DNA of 64,000 nucleotides from assembly GCA_965183835.1 (NCBI GenBank), contig CBCYME010000010.1:248001-312000 (forward strand). Reading direction: 5' to 3'. Below are positions 9,403 to 17,667 of this stretch, piece after piece (the first letter of the stretch is position 1; each line of letters opens with the position of its first letter). The notes under the pieces were generated by a model. That model made no database searches, was not told the origin of the DNA, and was given only the letters and a program-made list of their open reading frames with translations. Made by a program: the position numbers and the translations under genes. Source of the stretch: OMPR01 sp965183835 (lineage in GTDB: Bacteria > Pseudomonadota > Alphaproteobacteria > Rhodobacterales > Rhodobacteraceae).

Positions 9403-9427
9403 CGAGGCCCCGCATGTCGGGGCCTCG
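9403..9427 (+). terminator. hairpin after binding-protein gene (attenuating terminator)
   Basis: Perfect 10-bp stem CGAGGCCCCG (9403-9412) and CGGGGCCTCG (9418-9427) with a CATGT loop, 11 bases after the binding-protein stop. The trailing sequence is only weakly T-rich. In ABC operons such a hairpin often stabilises the binding-protein mRNA and reduces readthrough to the membrane components. The apparent ATG at 9414 lies in its loop and is unlikely to be a start codon. Confidence 0.65.
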
Positions 9428-9455
9428 ACTTATTCATACTCACTTAAGATCGCAC

Positions 9456-10535
9456 ATGTTTCGCCACATATTTTTCCGGCTCTACCTGATCATCGGGCTT
9501 GTGGCCCTGACCTGCCTTTTGCACGACCCCACCGCAGCCCAGGCACAAGGCCTGTTGCGTTCAGATATGGGAACTGTCGTCGGCACCCCTGAAAAACCGC
9601 TGGAAGTCGCGATTGGGATACAGATCGATCAGATCTCTTTTGTGGATCAAAAGTCGGAAAACTACGGCGCTGTTGCCACCATACGTGCGAAATGGACAGA
9701 CCCCGCCCTTGCCTTTGATCCAAACGAGGTTGGGCGCGAAACACGGATCATCAAACCCAAAGCTTTTGTCGATTATGCCACCAAACTGCCGACCATCGTC
9801 CCGGCATTTGTGATCGAAAACCAGCAAAGCAATCGGTGGATCCACCAATCCATTGTTGCGGTGCACTATTCTGGCGAAGTGACCTATCTGGAGAAGTCAT
9901 CGCTTACCCTGCAAGCGCCCTATTTCAACTTTCGGAAATACCCGTTTGACCAACAACAATTCTATTTTGAAATCGTTTCGGTCTATCCATCGGACATTGT
10001 CCATTACACGGTTCTAGAAGACCAATCCGGCCTTGGCCCCTTGTTGGGAGAAGAGGAATGGATACTGGAAAACGCCACGATGGAGCAGTCCACCGTTGTT
10101 GGCATGTCGGGCATGGACAGCGAAAAAGTGGCGTTGGCTTTTCAGGGTCGTCGCCATGTTCTGTACTATGCCATCCGGATTTTCATGCCGATGCTGGTGC
10201 TGATCACGGTCAGCTGGGCGTTGTTTTTCTTGGATGAATACCGCAAGCGGATTGAAATCGCCGGGGCGAACCTGTTGGTCTTTGTAGCCTTTAACTGGGT
10301 GATTTCGGATGATCTGCCCAAGCTGGGATATCTGACTTTCCTTGATTTCATGTTGCAATGGATGTTCGTCGTCACCGGGTCCATCATCGTGTTCAACGTG
10401 GTGCTCAGGCGGATGAAGGTGGCCGGACGTGAAGAGGCAGCCCGCAATTGGGACAACTATGTGATCAAGTGGATTTACCCGCTGGGGTATCTCGCAATTG
10501 TGGGCTTTGCCGTAACGAACTTTCTGATCGCTTAA
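9456..10535 (+). CDS. pentameric ligand-gated ion channel homologue (GLIC/ELIC-like)
   Basis: 359-residue member of the Cys-loop receptor superfamily. Residues 1-30 are a signal peptide (ends in AQA), followed by a beta-rich periplasmic ligand-binding domain of about 200 residues. YPFDQQ at 162-167 corresponds to the invariant FPFDxQ of the Cys-loop, and no disulphide cysteines flank it, as in bacterial members. Four membrane segments follow: M1 about 237-259, M2 about 264-284, M3 about 291-317 and M4 about 336-358. The M2-M3 stretch AFNWVISDDLPKLGYLTF resembles the AFN...LP...Y pattern of GLIC. I place the start at ATG 9456; the upstream ATG 9414 lies inside a hairpin loop and would bury the signal peptide. 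The ribosome site is weak. It lies inside an ABC importer operon, on the same strand. Confidence 0.88.
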   Translation: MFRHIFFRLYLIIGLVALTCLLHDPTAAQAQGLLRSDMGTVVGTPEKPLEVAIGIQIDQISFVDQKSENYGAVATIRAKWTDPALAFDPNEVGRETRIIKPKAFVDYATKLPTIVPAFVIENQQSNRWIHQSIVAVHYSGEVTYLEKSSLTLQAPYFNFRKYPFDQQQFYFEIVSVYPSDIVHYTVLEDQSGLGPLLGEEEWILENATMEQSTVVGMSGMDSEKVALAFQGRRHVLYYAIRIFMPMLVLITVSWALFFLDEYRKRIEIAGANLLVFVAFNWVISDDLPKLGYLTFLDFMLQWMFVVTGSIIVFNVVLRRMKVAGREEAARNWDNYVIKWIYPLGYLAIVGFAVTNFLIA

Positions 10536-10577
10536 TCGAGACTGGACCCCAGAGAAACACGCGCCTAACGTGCCAGA

Positions 10578-11525
10578 ATGATACGTTATTCGTTGAAGCG
10601 CTTGCTCTCTTTGATCCTCAGCCTTGCTATCGCATCGGTGGTCATTTTCGCTGTGATCGAGGTGGCACCGGGTGATCCCGCGTCCTTTATGCTGGGCGTG
10701 AACGCCCAAGAGGACACGCTTGCCGCCCTACGCGCTGAATTGGGGTTAGATGTGTCCAAAGCACATCGATACCTCGCTTGGGTCACGGGGATGCTGTCGG
10801 GGGATTTTGGCACCTCTTATACCTACCGAACCCCCGTTGCAGACATGATTTCTGATCGCTTGTGGGTCTCGCTACCACTCGCGCTCTTTGCGCTCGCGCT
10901 CTCAACACTGATCGCATTTCCTGCTGGCATTTACGCCGCTGCACGCCGAGGCAAAGCCGGAGACATGGCGGTTATGGGGGCCACCCAGTTGGGGGTGGCA
11001 ATCCCGAATTTCTGGTTTGCGATGATGCTGGTCCTGATTTTTGCCATCAACCTACGTTGGTTCGGGGCAGGCGGGTTCGCCGGGTGGGAGGACGGGCTTT
11101 GGGTTGGTCTGCATTCCCTGACCTTGCCTGCGATTGCACTGGCGCTGCCGCAGGCGGCAATTTTGGCGCGGGTCATGCGATCTGCTTTGCTGGATATACT
11201 GGGCGAAGATTTCATGCGCACCGCCCGGGCCAAGGGGCTGAGCCGGCGCCAAGCGTTGTGGCGGCACGGTGTGCGCAACGCCATGATCCCGGTCCTGACC
11301 ATCATCGGGCTACAGTTTTCATTCTTGCTCGCCGGGTCCATCATCATCGAACAGGTGTTTTACCTGCCCGGCCTTGGGCGATTGGTGTTTCAGGCAATTT
11401 CCTCGCGCGATTTGATCGTCGTTGAATCCGTTGTCATGTTGCTGGTTTTTGCCGTCATCACCGTGAATTTCCTTGTCGATCTGGCTTACGCTTTGGTTGA
11501 CCCCCGCCTAAGGAGCCGAACATGA
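10578..11525 (+). CDS. ABC transporter permease (DppB/OppB type)
   Basis: Inner-membrane permease of 315 residues, first subunit of a family-5 importer. The N-terminus MIRYSLKRLLSLI and the VIEVAPGDPASF segment are typical of DppB/OppB. The cytoplasmic EAA-like loop FMRTARAKGLSRRQALWRHGVRNA contacts the ATPase. About six membrane segments. Its stop overlaps the next permease start (ATGA, 11522-11525). No good Shine-Dalgarno sequence is visible before ATG 10578; the start is supported by family alignment. Confidence 0.93.
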   Translation: MIRYSLKRLLSLILSLAIASVVIFAVIEVAPGDPASFMLGVNAQEDTLAALRAELGLDVSKAHRYLAWVTGMLSGDFGTSYTYRTPVADMISDRLWVSLPLALFALALSTLIAFPAGIYAAARRGKAGDMAVMGATQLGVAIPNFWFAMMLVLIFAINLRWFGAGGFAGWEDGLWVGLHSLTLPAIALALPQAAILARVMRSALLDILGEDFMRTARAKGLSRRQALWRHGVRNAMIPVLTIIGLQFSFLLAGSIIIEQVFYLPGLGRLVFQAISSRDLIVVESVVMLLVFAVITVNFLVDLAYALVDPRLRSRT

Positions 11526-12337
11526 GCCGCAATCTGGTTCTGGGTGGCCTGCTGTCCTCGCTCGTGGTTTTGGCGGCGTTGGTGTCGTTTGTCTGGACCC
11601 CGTTTGACTATGCAGCCATCGACATTCCCAACAAGCTCAAGACGCCGACTGGCGAGCATTGGCTGGGAACGGATCATTTTGGCCGCGATATGATGTCGAT
11701 GGTTATGGTTGGTGCGCGCACCTCTCTTGCTGTGGCATTGGTTGCGGTGGGAATTGGCATGGGTCTGGGTGTGCCTCTAGGGCTAACGGCTGCGGCACGC
11801 CAAGGGTCGTGGCTGGATGAGGTGATCATGCGGGGCAACGATCTGGTGTTTGCGTTCCCTTCGCTGGTCATCGCGATCCTGATCACGGCCGTGTTTGGCG
11901 CAGGTGCGGTCAATGCCATCATCGCCATCGGGATTTTCAACATTCCGGTGTTTGCGCGTATCACGCGCGGTGCCGCACTCAGCCTGTGGGAGCGTGAGTT
12001 CATCCTTGCCGCCCGTGTGGCCGGGAAATCAAGCACCCGCATTTCTGCCGAACATATCCTGCCCAATGTAATGAACCTGTTGATCGTTCAGGGCACCATC
12101 CAATTCTCGCTGGGCATTCTGGCCGAGGCGGGCCTGTCCTATGTGGGGTTGGGCGCACAGCCCCCCACCCCCAGTTGGGGCAGGATGCTGGCAGATGCAC
12201 AAACCATGGTCAGTTTTGCACCACACCTTGCGCTGATCCCCGGTTTTGCAATCATCCTTACGGTTCTGGGTCTGAACTTGATGGGGGATGGGTTGCGCGA
12301 CTGGCTTGATCCCAGACTTAGGGTGGCCCGCACATGA
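11522..12337 (+). CDS. ABC transporter permease (DppC/OppC type)
   Basis: Second permease subunit, 271 residues, with about six membrane segments. The conserved region HWLGTDHFGRDMMSMVMVGARTSL and the coupling loop EREFILAARVAGKSSTRISAEHILPN are diagnostic. Overlaps its neighbours by four bases on both sides (ATGA), indicating translational coupling with the partner permease and the fused ATPase. Confidence 0.94.
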   Translation: MSRNLVLGGLLSSLVVLAALVSFVWTPFDYAAIDIPNKLKTPTGEHWLGTDHFGRDMMSMVMVGARTSLAVALVAVGIGMGLGVPLGLTAAARQGSWLDEVIMRGNDLVFAFPSLVIAILITAVFGAGAVNAIIAIGIFNIPVFARITRGAALSLWEREFILAARVAGKSSTRISAEHILPNVMNLLIVQGTIQFSLGILAEAGLSYVGLGAQPPTPSWGRMLADAQTMVSFAPHLALIPGFAIILTVLGLNLMGDGLRDWLDPRLRVART

Positions 12338-13944
12338 GCCTGCTCCAGATCCACAACCTATCCCTGTCCATCCACGCTTTTAACGTGCTCAAGAACGTAT
12401 CGTTGACCATAGCCCCCGGCGAAATCGTTGCGGTCACGGGCGAAAGCGGCTCGGGCAAATCGATGACGGCGTTGGCCGTTATGCAGCTGTTGCCAGAGTC
12501 CGCGCGCGTCTCTGGGTCTATCACACTGGACGGTGTTGATCTCTTGGCCCAATCCGAGGCCCAGATGTGCTCCGTGCGGGGGGCCGCTGCGGGGATGATA
12601 TTTCAGGAACCCATGACCGCACTGAACCCGGTCAAAACGATTGGCGATCAGGTGATGGAAACGATCCTGATCCACAAGGCCCTGCCCAAAAATCAAGCAC
12701 TGGCCCGCACTATCGAAGTGTTGGATCGCGTCGGTTTGCCCACAGATCGCTTCCCCCTGTCTCGGTTTCCGCACGAACTGTCCGGAGGGCAACGCCAGCG
12801 TGTCGTCATTGCGATGGCCATTGCGCTGCGACCAAAACTGTTGATCGCTGATGAGCCCACAACCGCCTTGGATGTCACCACACAGGCACAGATCCTCGAT
12901 CTGCTGAAAGGGTTGGCCAAAGAATACGGCATGGGGTTGCTGATGATCACCCATGATCTGGCGGTTGTTGCGGATATGGCAGATCAGATCACCGTCATGC
13001 GGCACGGTGAGGTGGTCGAAACAGGTGCCACCCAACGCCTGCTGCGGGACATGCAGCACCCCTATACCCGGATGCTTTTCGAGGCGTCGAACCATCAGGT
13101 CACCCTGCCGACCGTACAAGACCAAACACCTCTGTTGACCGTACAGGATGTGGTGCGTGATTACCGCCTGCCCCGCACCAAACTGTTTGCCACGCCGGGC
13201 CATCACCGCGCCGTCGACCATGTCAGCTTTACCTTGAACCAAGGGGAACGCTTGGGTCTGGTTGGCGAGTCGGGGTGTGGAAAATCGACCCTAACACGAG
13301 CCATTCTGGGTCTTGAGCCGGTTCAAAGCGGACAAATCCAGATGCAGGGTCAATCCGTCTTTACCGGCCATTCCCCCAATCTAGCTGTCCGGCGCGACAT
13401 GCAGGTTGTGTTTCAAGACCCCTTTGGCAGCTTTAACCCGCGCCATCGCGTTGATCGCTTGGTCACCGAACCTTTTCATCTGCTCGATACCCCGCCCAAG
13501 GGGCAAGAACGCACTGATCTGATTGCCCAAACGCTGCGTGCCGTAGGCCTATCCGCCAGTGACGCCACCAAGTATATTCACGAATTTTCCGGCGGCCAGC
13601 GACAGCGCATTGCCATCGCACGGGCGCTGATCATCCGCCCGCAATTGATCCTGTTCGACGAAGCGGTCAGTGCCTTGGACGTCTCGGTTCGGGCCCAAAT
13701 TCTGGATCTGCTCGTCGAATTGTGCGAGGCCTATAACCTCACTTATTTGTTCATCAGTCATGACCTGAGCGTGGTGCGCACCGTGACGGATCGTGTACTG
13801 GTGATGAAGTCTGGCCAGATCGTCGAACAAGGCGAAACAGAGCAGGTCTTTAGCAATCCCCAACACCCCTATACTGCGTCCCTGATCGCGGCGGCTCCGC
13901 AACTGCCCGACCTACACGCCCTGCAATCGGAGCATTCCTCATGA
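12334..13944 (+). CDS. ABC transporter ATP-binding protein, fused DppD-DppF type
   Basis: One 536-residue protein carrying both nucleotide-binding domains of the importer. First half: Walker A GESGSGKS, signature LSGGQRQR, Walker B LLIADEPT. Second half: Walker A GESGCGKS, signature FSGGQRQR, Walker B LILFDEAV. The QHPYT motifs after each domain are typical of oligopeptide ATPases. Such fusions (as in GsiA/YejF) replace separate dppD and dppF genes. Overlaps the permease upstream and the aldehyde dehydrogenase downstream by four bases each. Confidence 0.95.
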   Translation: MSLLQIHNLSLSIHAFNVLKNVSLTIAPGEIVAVTGESGSGKSMTALAVMQLLPESARVSGSITLDGVDLLAQSEAQMCSVRGAAAGMIFQEPMTALNPVKTIGDQVMETILIHKALPKNQALARTIEVLDRVGLPTDRFPLSRFPHELSGGQRQRVVIAMAIALRPKLLIADEPTTALDVTTQAQILDLLKGLAKEYGMGLLMITHDLAVVADMADQITVMRHGEVVETGATQRLLRDMQHPYTRMLFEASNHQVTLPTVQDQTPLLTVQDVVRDYRLPRTKLFATPGHHRAVDHVSFTLNQGERLGLVGESGCGKSTLTRAILGLEPVQSGQIQMQGQSVFTGHSPNLAVRRDMQVVFQDPFGSFNPRHRVDRLVTEPFHLLDTPPKGQERTDLIAQTLRAVGLSASDATKYIHEFSGGQRQRIAIARALIIRPQLILFDEAVSALDVSVRAQILDLLVELCEAYNLTYLFISHDLSVVRTVTDRVLVMKSGQIVEQGETEQVFSNPQHPYTASLIAAAPQLPDLHALQSEHSS

Positions 13945-15392
13945 CCACCCCAATTTGGTTCGACCCATCCTTGTGTTTGATAAACGGCACCTGGACGCCC
14001 AGCGCTTCGGGCCAAACGCTTGCGCTGGTCAACCCATCTGATGGCTCCGAAATCTGCCATATCGCACGCGGGGGCCAAGAAGATATAGATCGCGCCGTCA
14101 CCGCCGCCCACGCAGCCCTTGACGGACCTTGGGGCAAGATGAGCGCGCTGGAACGCGGTCGCATCCTAACCCGGATCGGACAGTTGGTCTTGGAACGTGT
14201 CGATGAATTGGCCGCGATTGAGGCTATGGATGTTGGCAAGCCCCTGACACAAGCCCGCGCAGACGCCGTGGCACTGGCCAGATATATGGAGTTTTATGGT
14301 GGGGCTGCTGACAAGGTACACGGTGAAACCATCCCCTATTTGGATGGCTATACTGTTTACACCCTGCGTGAACCCCACGGTGTGACCGGTCACATTGTTC
14401 CATGGAACTATCCGATGCAGATTATCGGCCGCTCAGTGGGCGCGGCCTTGACCATGGGCAATGCAACCGTCCTGAAACCCGCAGAAGAGGCGTGTTTGAC
14501 CGCCCTTGCCTTTGCTCAGATCGCGCAAGAGGCCGGTTTGCCCGATGGCGCATTGAACGTCGTGCCCGGTTTGGGTGCCGAAGCGGGCGCGGCATTGTCT
14601 GCCCACCCCGGAATCCACCACATCAGCTTTACCGGGTCCGTCGCAACGGGCGCGTTGGTGCAGCAAGCGGCTGGGCGCAATGTAGTTCCTGTCACCTTGG
14701 AATTGGGCGGCAAATCCCCCCAACTGGTGTTCAACGATGCTGACTTGGATGCCGCCCTGCCCTTTTTGGTTAACGCGGGCATCCAAAACGCCGGGCAAAC
14801 CTGTTCCGCTTCCTCTCGGATTTTGGTGCAACGGGATGTTTATGAAACCGTCAAAACCCGCATGGCACAGGCTTATGAGGGCCTGACTGTTGGCCCAGCC
14901 ACCGAAGATCTGCGTCTAGGGCCGCTGATTTCAGATCGCCAAAAAGACATCGTGACCGGGTTTCTGGATAAAGGCGCTGACCTGCCCATTGCTGGGAAAG
15001 GCGTCATCGTGGACCACGCCCCCAAATCGGGGGCTTACGTTCGGCCAACGCTATTTGCAGATGTCCCCGCTGATCACCCGTTGGCGCAACAGGAGATCTT
15101 TGGCCCTGTTCAGGTTCTGATCCCATTTGACACCGAAGCAGACGCCGTTCGCATTGCAAACAACACCGAATTCGGCCTCGTTGCCAGCATTTGGACCCGC
15201 GACGGTGCTCGCCAGATGCGTCTGACAAAACAGCTGCGCTCGGGTCAGGTGTTTATCAATAACTACGGCGCTGGGGGTGGGGTTGAATTGCCCTTTGGTG
15301 GCGTTGGGAAATCCGGACATGGCCGCGAAAAGGGGTTCGAAGCACTTTATGGGTTTTCGCAACTCAAAACTGTGGCAGCCTTTCATGGGTAA
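13941..15392 (+). CDS. NAD(P)-dependent aldehyde dehydrogenase
   Basis: Oxidises an aldehyde to the acid. It has 483 residues; catalytic Glu254 is in TLELGGKSP and the nucleophile Cys288 in NAGQTCSASSR. The NAD-binding WNYP (residues 155-158) and FTGSVATG (230-237) are also visible. The class includes betaine-aldehyde, gamma-aminobutyraldehyde and phenylacetaldehyde dehydrogenases; the substrate is not decided by these motifs. Its start overlaps the ATPase stop (ATGA), so it belongs to the transport operon and probably processes a metabolite of the imported compound. Confidence 0.93.
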   Translation: MTTPIWFDPSLCLINGTWTPSASGQTLALVNPSDGSEICHIARGGQEDIDRAVTAAHAALDGPWGKMSALERGRILTRIGQLVLERVDELAAIEAMDVGKPLTQARADAVALARYMEFYGGAADKVHGETIPYLDGYTVYTLREPHGVTGHIVPWNYPMQIIGRSVGAALTMGNATVLKPAEEACLTALAFAQIAQEAGLPDGALNVVPGLGAEAGAALSAHPGIHHISFTGSVATGALVQQAAGRNVVPVTLELGGKSPQLVFNDADLDAALPFLVNAGIQNAGQTCSASSRILVQRDVYETVKTRMAQAYEGLTVGPATEDLRLGPLISDRQKDIVTGFLDKGADLPIAGKGVIVDHAPKSGAYVRPTLFADVPADHPLAQQEIFGPVQVLIPFDTEADAVRIANNTEFGLVASIWTRDGARQMRLTKQLRSGQVFINNYGAGGGVELPFGGVGKSGHGREKGFEALYGFSQLKTVAAFHG

Positions 15393-15395
15393 TTC

Positions 15396-16319
15396 ATGAC
15401 GCAGACCAAAGACAACGTCACCTTGGCGATCATCCTGTCGCTTGTGGCGTTGCTGATGTTTGACGTTATGGGGCTGATTATCAAATACCTGCTGCCCCGG
15501 TATTCTGCGGCTGAACTATCCGCCTATCGCAATTTCTTTGGTATTTTTCCCAGCCTGATTGCGCTCTGGTCGTCGACCGGATGGCACGCGGGTGGGCGGG
15601 TTCTAAAAATGCGCCAGTGGAAACTGGGCCTCGCACGCGGGTTTATCGTCACGTTCGCGCAATTTTTGTTCTACTTTTCACTCGGCACGATGGCCTTTGC
15701 CACGGCCACGACAATCACCTATGCCAACGCCATCTTTATGACCGCACTGGCTATTCCCCTGTTGGGAGAGCGTGTGGGCCTGATCCGTTGGTCTGCCGTC
15801 TTAATCGGATTTGTCGGGGTCATGATGGTCATGAACCCAACCTCGGACAGCTTTTCCACCGCTGCCTTTGCGCCACTGGGGGCTGCTTTTCTATACGCAT
15901 TGGCCGGTGTCACGGCGCGGCGCATAGACCCTGATGTGCCCAGCCCCCTGATCAATCTCTATTCCGTTATCGCCGCGCTGATTGGGTCATTGAGCCTCGC
16001 GATTTATGCCGGAGGGTTTTCTGCGCTGGCATCGACATCCGATCTGTTCTGGATCATTGCCATGGGATCGTGCGGTGGGACCGCTGTGTTGTTGCTGGTC
16101 GTCTCGTATCGCATGACCGAACAAAGCAACCTCGCACCGTTTAACTATTTTGGCATCCCAATTGCCTTTGCAGCCGGGTGGCTGGTCTATGGTGAAACCC
16201 CGTTCGAGGATCTGTTTCCCGGCGCCTTTTTGATCATTGGCGGGGGGCTGTTGGTGATCTGGCGTGAACGTCAGGTCAAACGTGCAGCCCAGCGGGGGGT
16301 GCAACCACCCCCCAGTTGA
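15396..16319 (+). CDS. DMT family transporter (EamA domains)
   Basis: Integral membrane protein of 307 residues with about ten hydrophobic segments and two EamA repeats, of the drug/metabolite transporter superfamily. The first repeat begins near FDVMGLIIKYLLPRYSAAELSAYRNFFG, and the second near residue 155. Members export amino acids, metabolites or S-adenosylmethionine; the substrate is unknown. It starts three bases after the aldehyde dehydrogenase stop and is the last gene of the operon. Its final codons form a GC-rich hairpin. Confidence 0.9.
   Translation: MTQTKDNVTLAIILSLVALLMFDVMGLIIKYLLPRYSAAELSAYRNFFGIFPSLIALWSSTGWHAGGRVLKMRQWKLGLARGFIVTFAQFLFYFSLGTMAFATATTITYANAIFMTALAIPLLGERVGLIRWSAVLIGFVGVMMVMNPTSDSFSTAAFAPLGAAFLYALAGVTARRIDPDVPSPLINLYSVIAALIGSLSLAIYAGGFSALASTSDLFWIIAMGSCGGTAVLLLVVSYRMTEQSNLAPFNYFGIPIAFAAGWLVYGETPFEDLFPGAFLIIGGGLLVIWRERQVKRAAQRGVQPPPS
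16294..16313. terminator. hairpin at the convergent DMT transporter/pncB ends
   Basis: Perfect 8-bp stem GGGGGGTG (16294-16301) and CACCCCCC (16306-16313) with a CAAC loop, inside the last codons of the transporter gene, whose stop directly abuts the pncB stop. It could terminate in either direction but lacks a T-tract. Confidence 0.45.
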
Positions 16320-17609
16320 TCACACAACGACTTTGATCGCCTCTTGCTGGCCGACACCAAACACCCGCTTATAGCGGTCAATCTCGCTTTGCGGGCCCAT
16401 TGCCTTTTCCGGATTATCAGACAGTTTGACGGTTGATTTCCCATTTGCAGTAACCGCCTTACAGACCAGAGAAAACGCCGCTAGCCCGTCGTCTTTGACC
16501 AGACCGCGGAAATCGTTGGTCAGCAAGGTGCCCCAGCCAAAGGACACATTCACCTGCCCGGCAAACTGTTTGTGCAGCTCTTTGATTTTGTCCACGTCCA
16601 AACCGTCTGAGAAAATGACCCGTTTTTGAGTTGGGTCTTCGCCGCGGGCCTTCCACCATGCGATGGCCGTTTCCGCCCCTGTCGCCGGGTCACCGCTATC
16701 GATGCGAATCCCGGTCCAACCGGCCAGCCAGTCCGGCGCACTGTCCAGAAACCCCTGCGTGCCATAGGTATCGGGCAGGATAATGCGCAGATTTCCCTCG
16801 TGTTCGTCATGCCAGTCAGACAACACATCATAAGGCGCACGCGCCAACGCAGCGTCCCCGTCGGCCAAGGCGGAATACACCATCGGCAACTCGTGCGCGT
16901 TTGTCCCGATCGCCTCGACCTCGCGACGCATCGCGATCAGGCAATTTGACGTCCCAGTAAATTTGGGCCCAAGCCCCTCAAGCATCGCCTGAACACACCA
17001 ATCCTGCCACATGAAACTGTGACGACGACGCGTCCCGAAATCAGCGATCCCCAACCCGTCAATCTCGCGCAGGCTTTCAATCTTGGACCACACACGCGTC
17101 ATCGCCTGCGCATACAAAACCTGCAATTCGAACCGGCGCATATCATGCAAAACAGCCCGTGATCGGAGCTCCATCAAAATCGCAAGCGCAGGGATTTCCC
17201 ACAGCATGACCTCGTGCCATTTGCCTTCAAAGGTCAGCTCGTACTGATCGCCTTTGCGCTCCAGATGATAGGGCGGCAGGCGCATGTTCTCGAACCACTC
17301 CATAAAATCTGGGCGGAACATCTGTCGTTTGCCGTAGAATGTGTTGCCACGCAGCCATGTGCTTTCACCACGGCTCAAGCTCAGGGAGCGAACGTGATCC
17401 AACTGTTCGCGCAGCTCCCCTTCGTCAATCAGGTCAGCCAATGGGATATGCGTCGACCGGTTGATCAATGAGAATGTGACATCTGTATCCGGCTTGTTGC
17501 GAAAAACAGACTGGCACATCAACAACTTATAAAAGTCGGTGTCGATCAGAGAGCGGACGATCGGGTCGATCTTCCACTTGTGGTTATAAACACGTGTTGC
17601 GATGTCCAA
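16320..17609 (-). CDS. pncB: nicotinate phosphoribosyltransferase
   Basis: Makes nicotinate mononucleotide from nicotinate and PRPP in the Preiss-Handler NAD salvage route. It has 429 residues. The N-terminal SLIDTDFYKLLMCQSVFR and the FGTRRRHSF and IRIDSGDP segments are family hallmarks. The preceding step, nicotinamidase pncA, is encoded 2.4 kb upstream on the same strand, with a hybrid histidine kinase between them. Confidence 0.95.
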   Translation of the reverse strand: MDIATRVYNHKWKIDPIVRSLIDTDFYKLLMCQSVFRNKPDTDVTFSLINRSTHIPLADLIDEGELREQLDHVRSLSLSRGESTWLRGNTFYGKRQMFRPDFMEWFENMRLPPYHLERKGDQYELTFEGKWHEVMLWEIPALAILMELRSRAVLHDMRRFELQVLYAQAMTRVWSKIESLREIDGLGIADFGTRRRHSFMWQDWCVQAMLEGLGPKFTGTSNCLIAMRREVEAIGTNAHELPMVYSALADGDAALARAPYDVLSDWHDEHEGNLRIILPDTYGTQGFLDSAPDWLAGWTGIRIDSGDPATGAETAIAWWKARGEDPTQKRVIFSDGLDVDKIKELHKQFAGQVNVSFGWGTLLTNDFRGLVKDDGLAAFSLVCKAVTANGKSTVKLSDNPEKAMGPQSEIDRYKRVFGVGQQEAIKVVV

Positions 17610-17667
17610 GGCGCGCCTCGTAAGTTACTTCAGGCATGGATACGCCAGACACAGCGGCAAAGCAATT

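Noticed and set aside
9414..9455. ATG at 9414 as the start of the ion channel homologue
   Set aside because: It falls in the loop of a perfect 10-bp hairpin right after the binding-protein gene and would add 14 residues before the signal peptide; ATG 9456 gives a standard exported protein.
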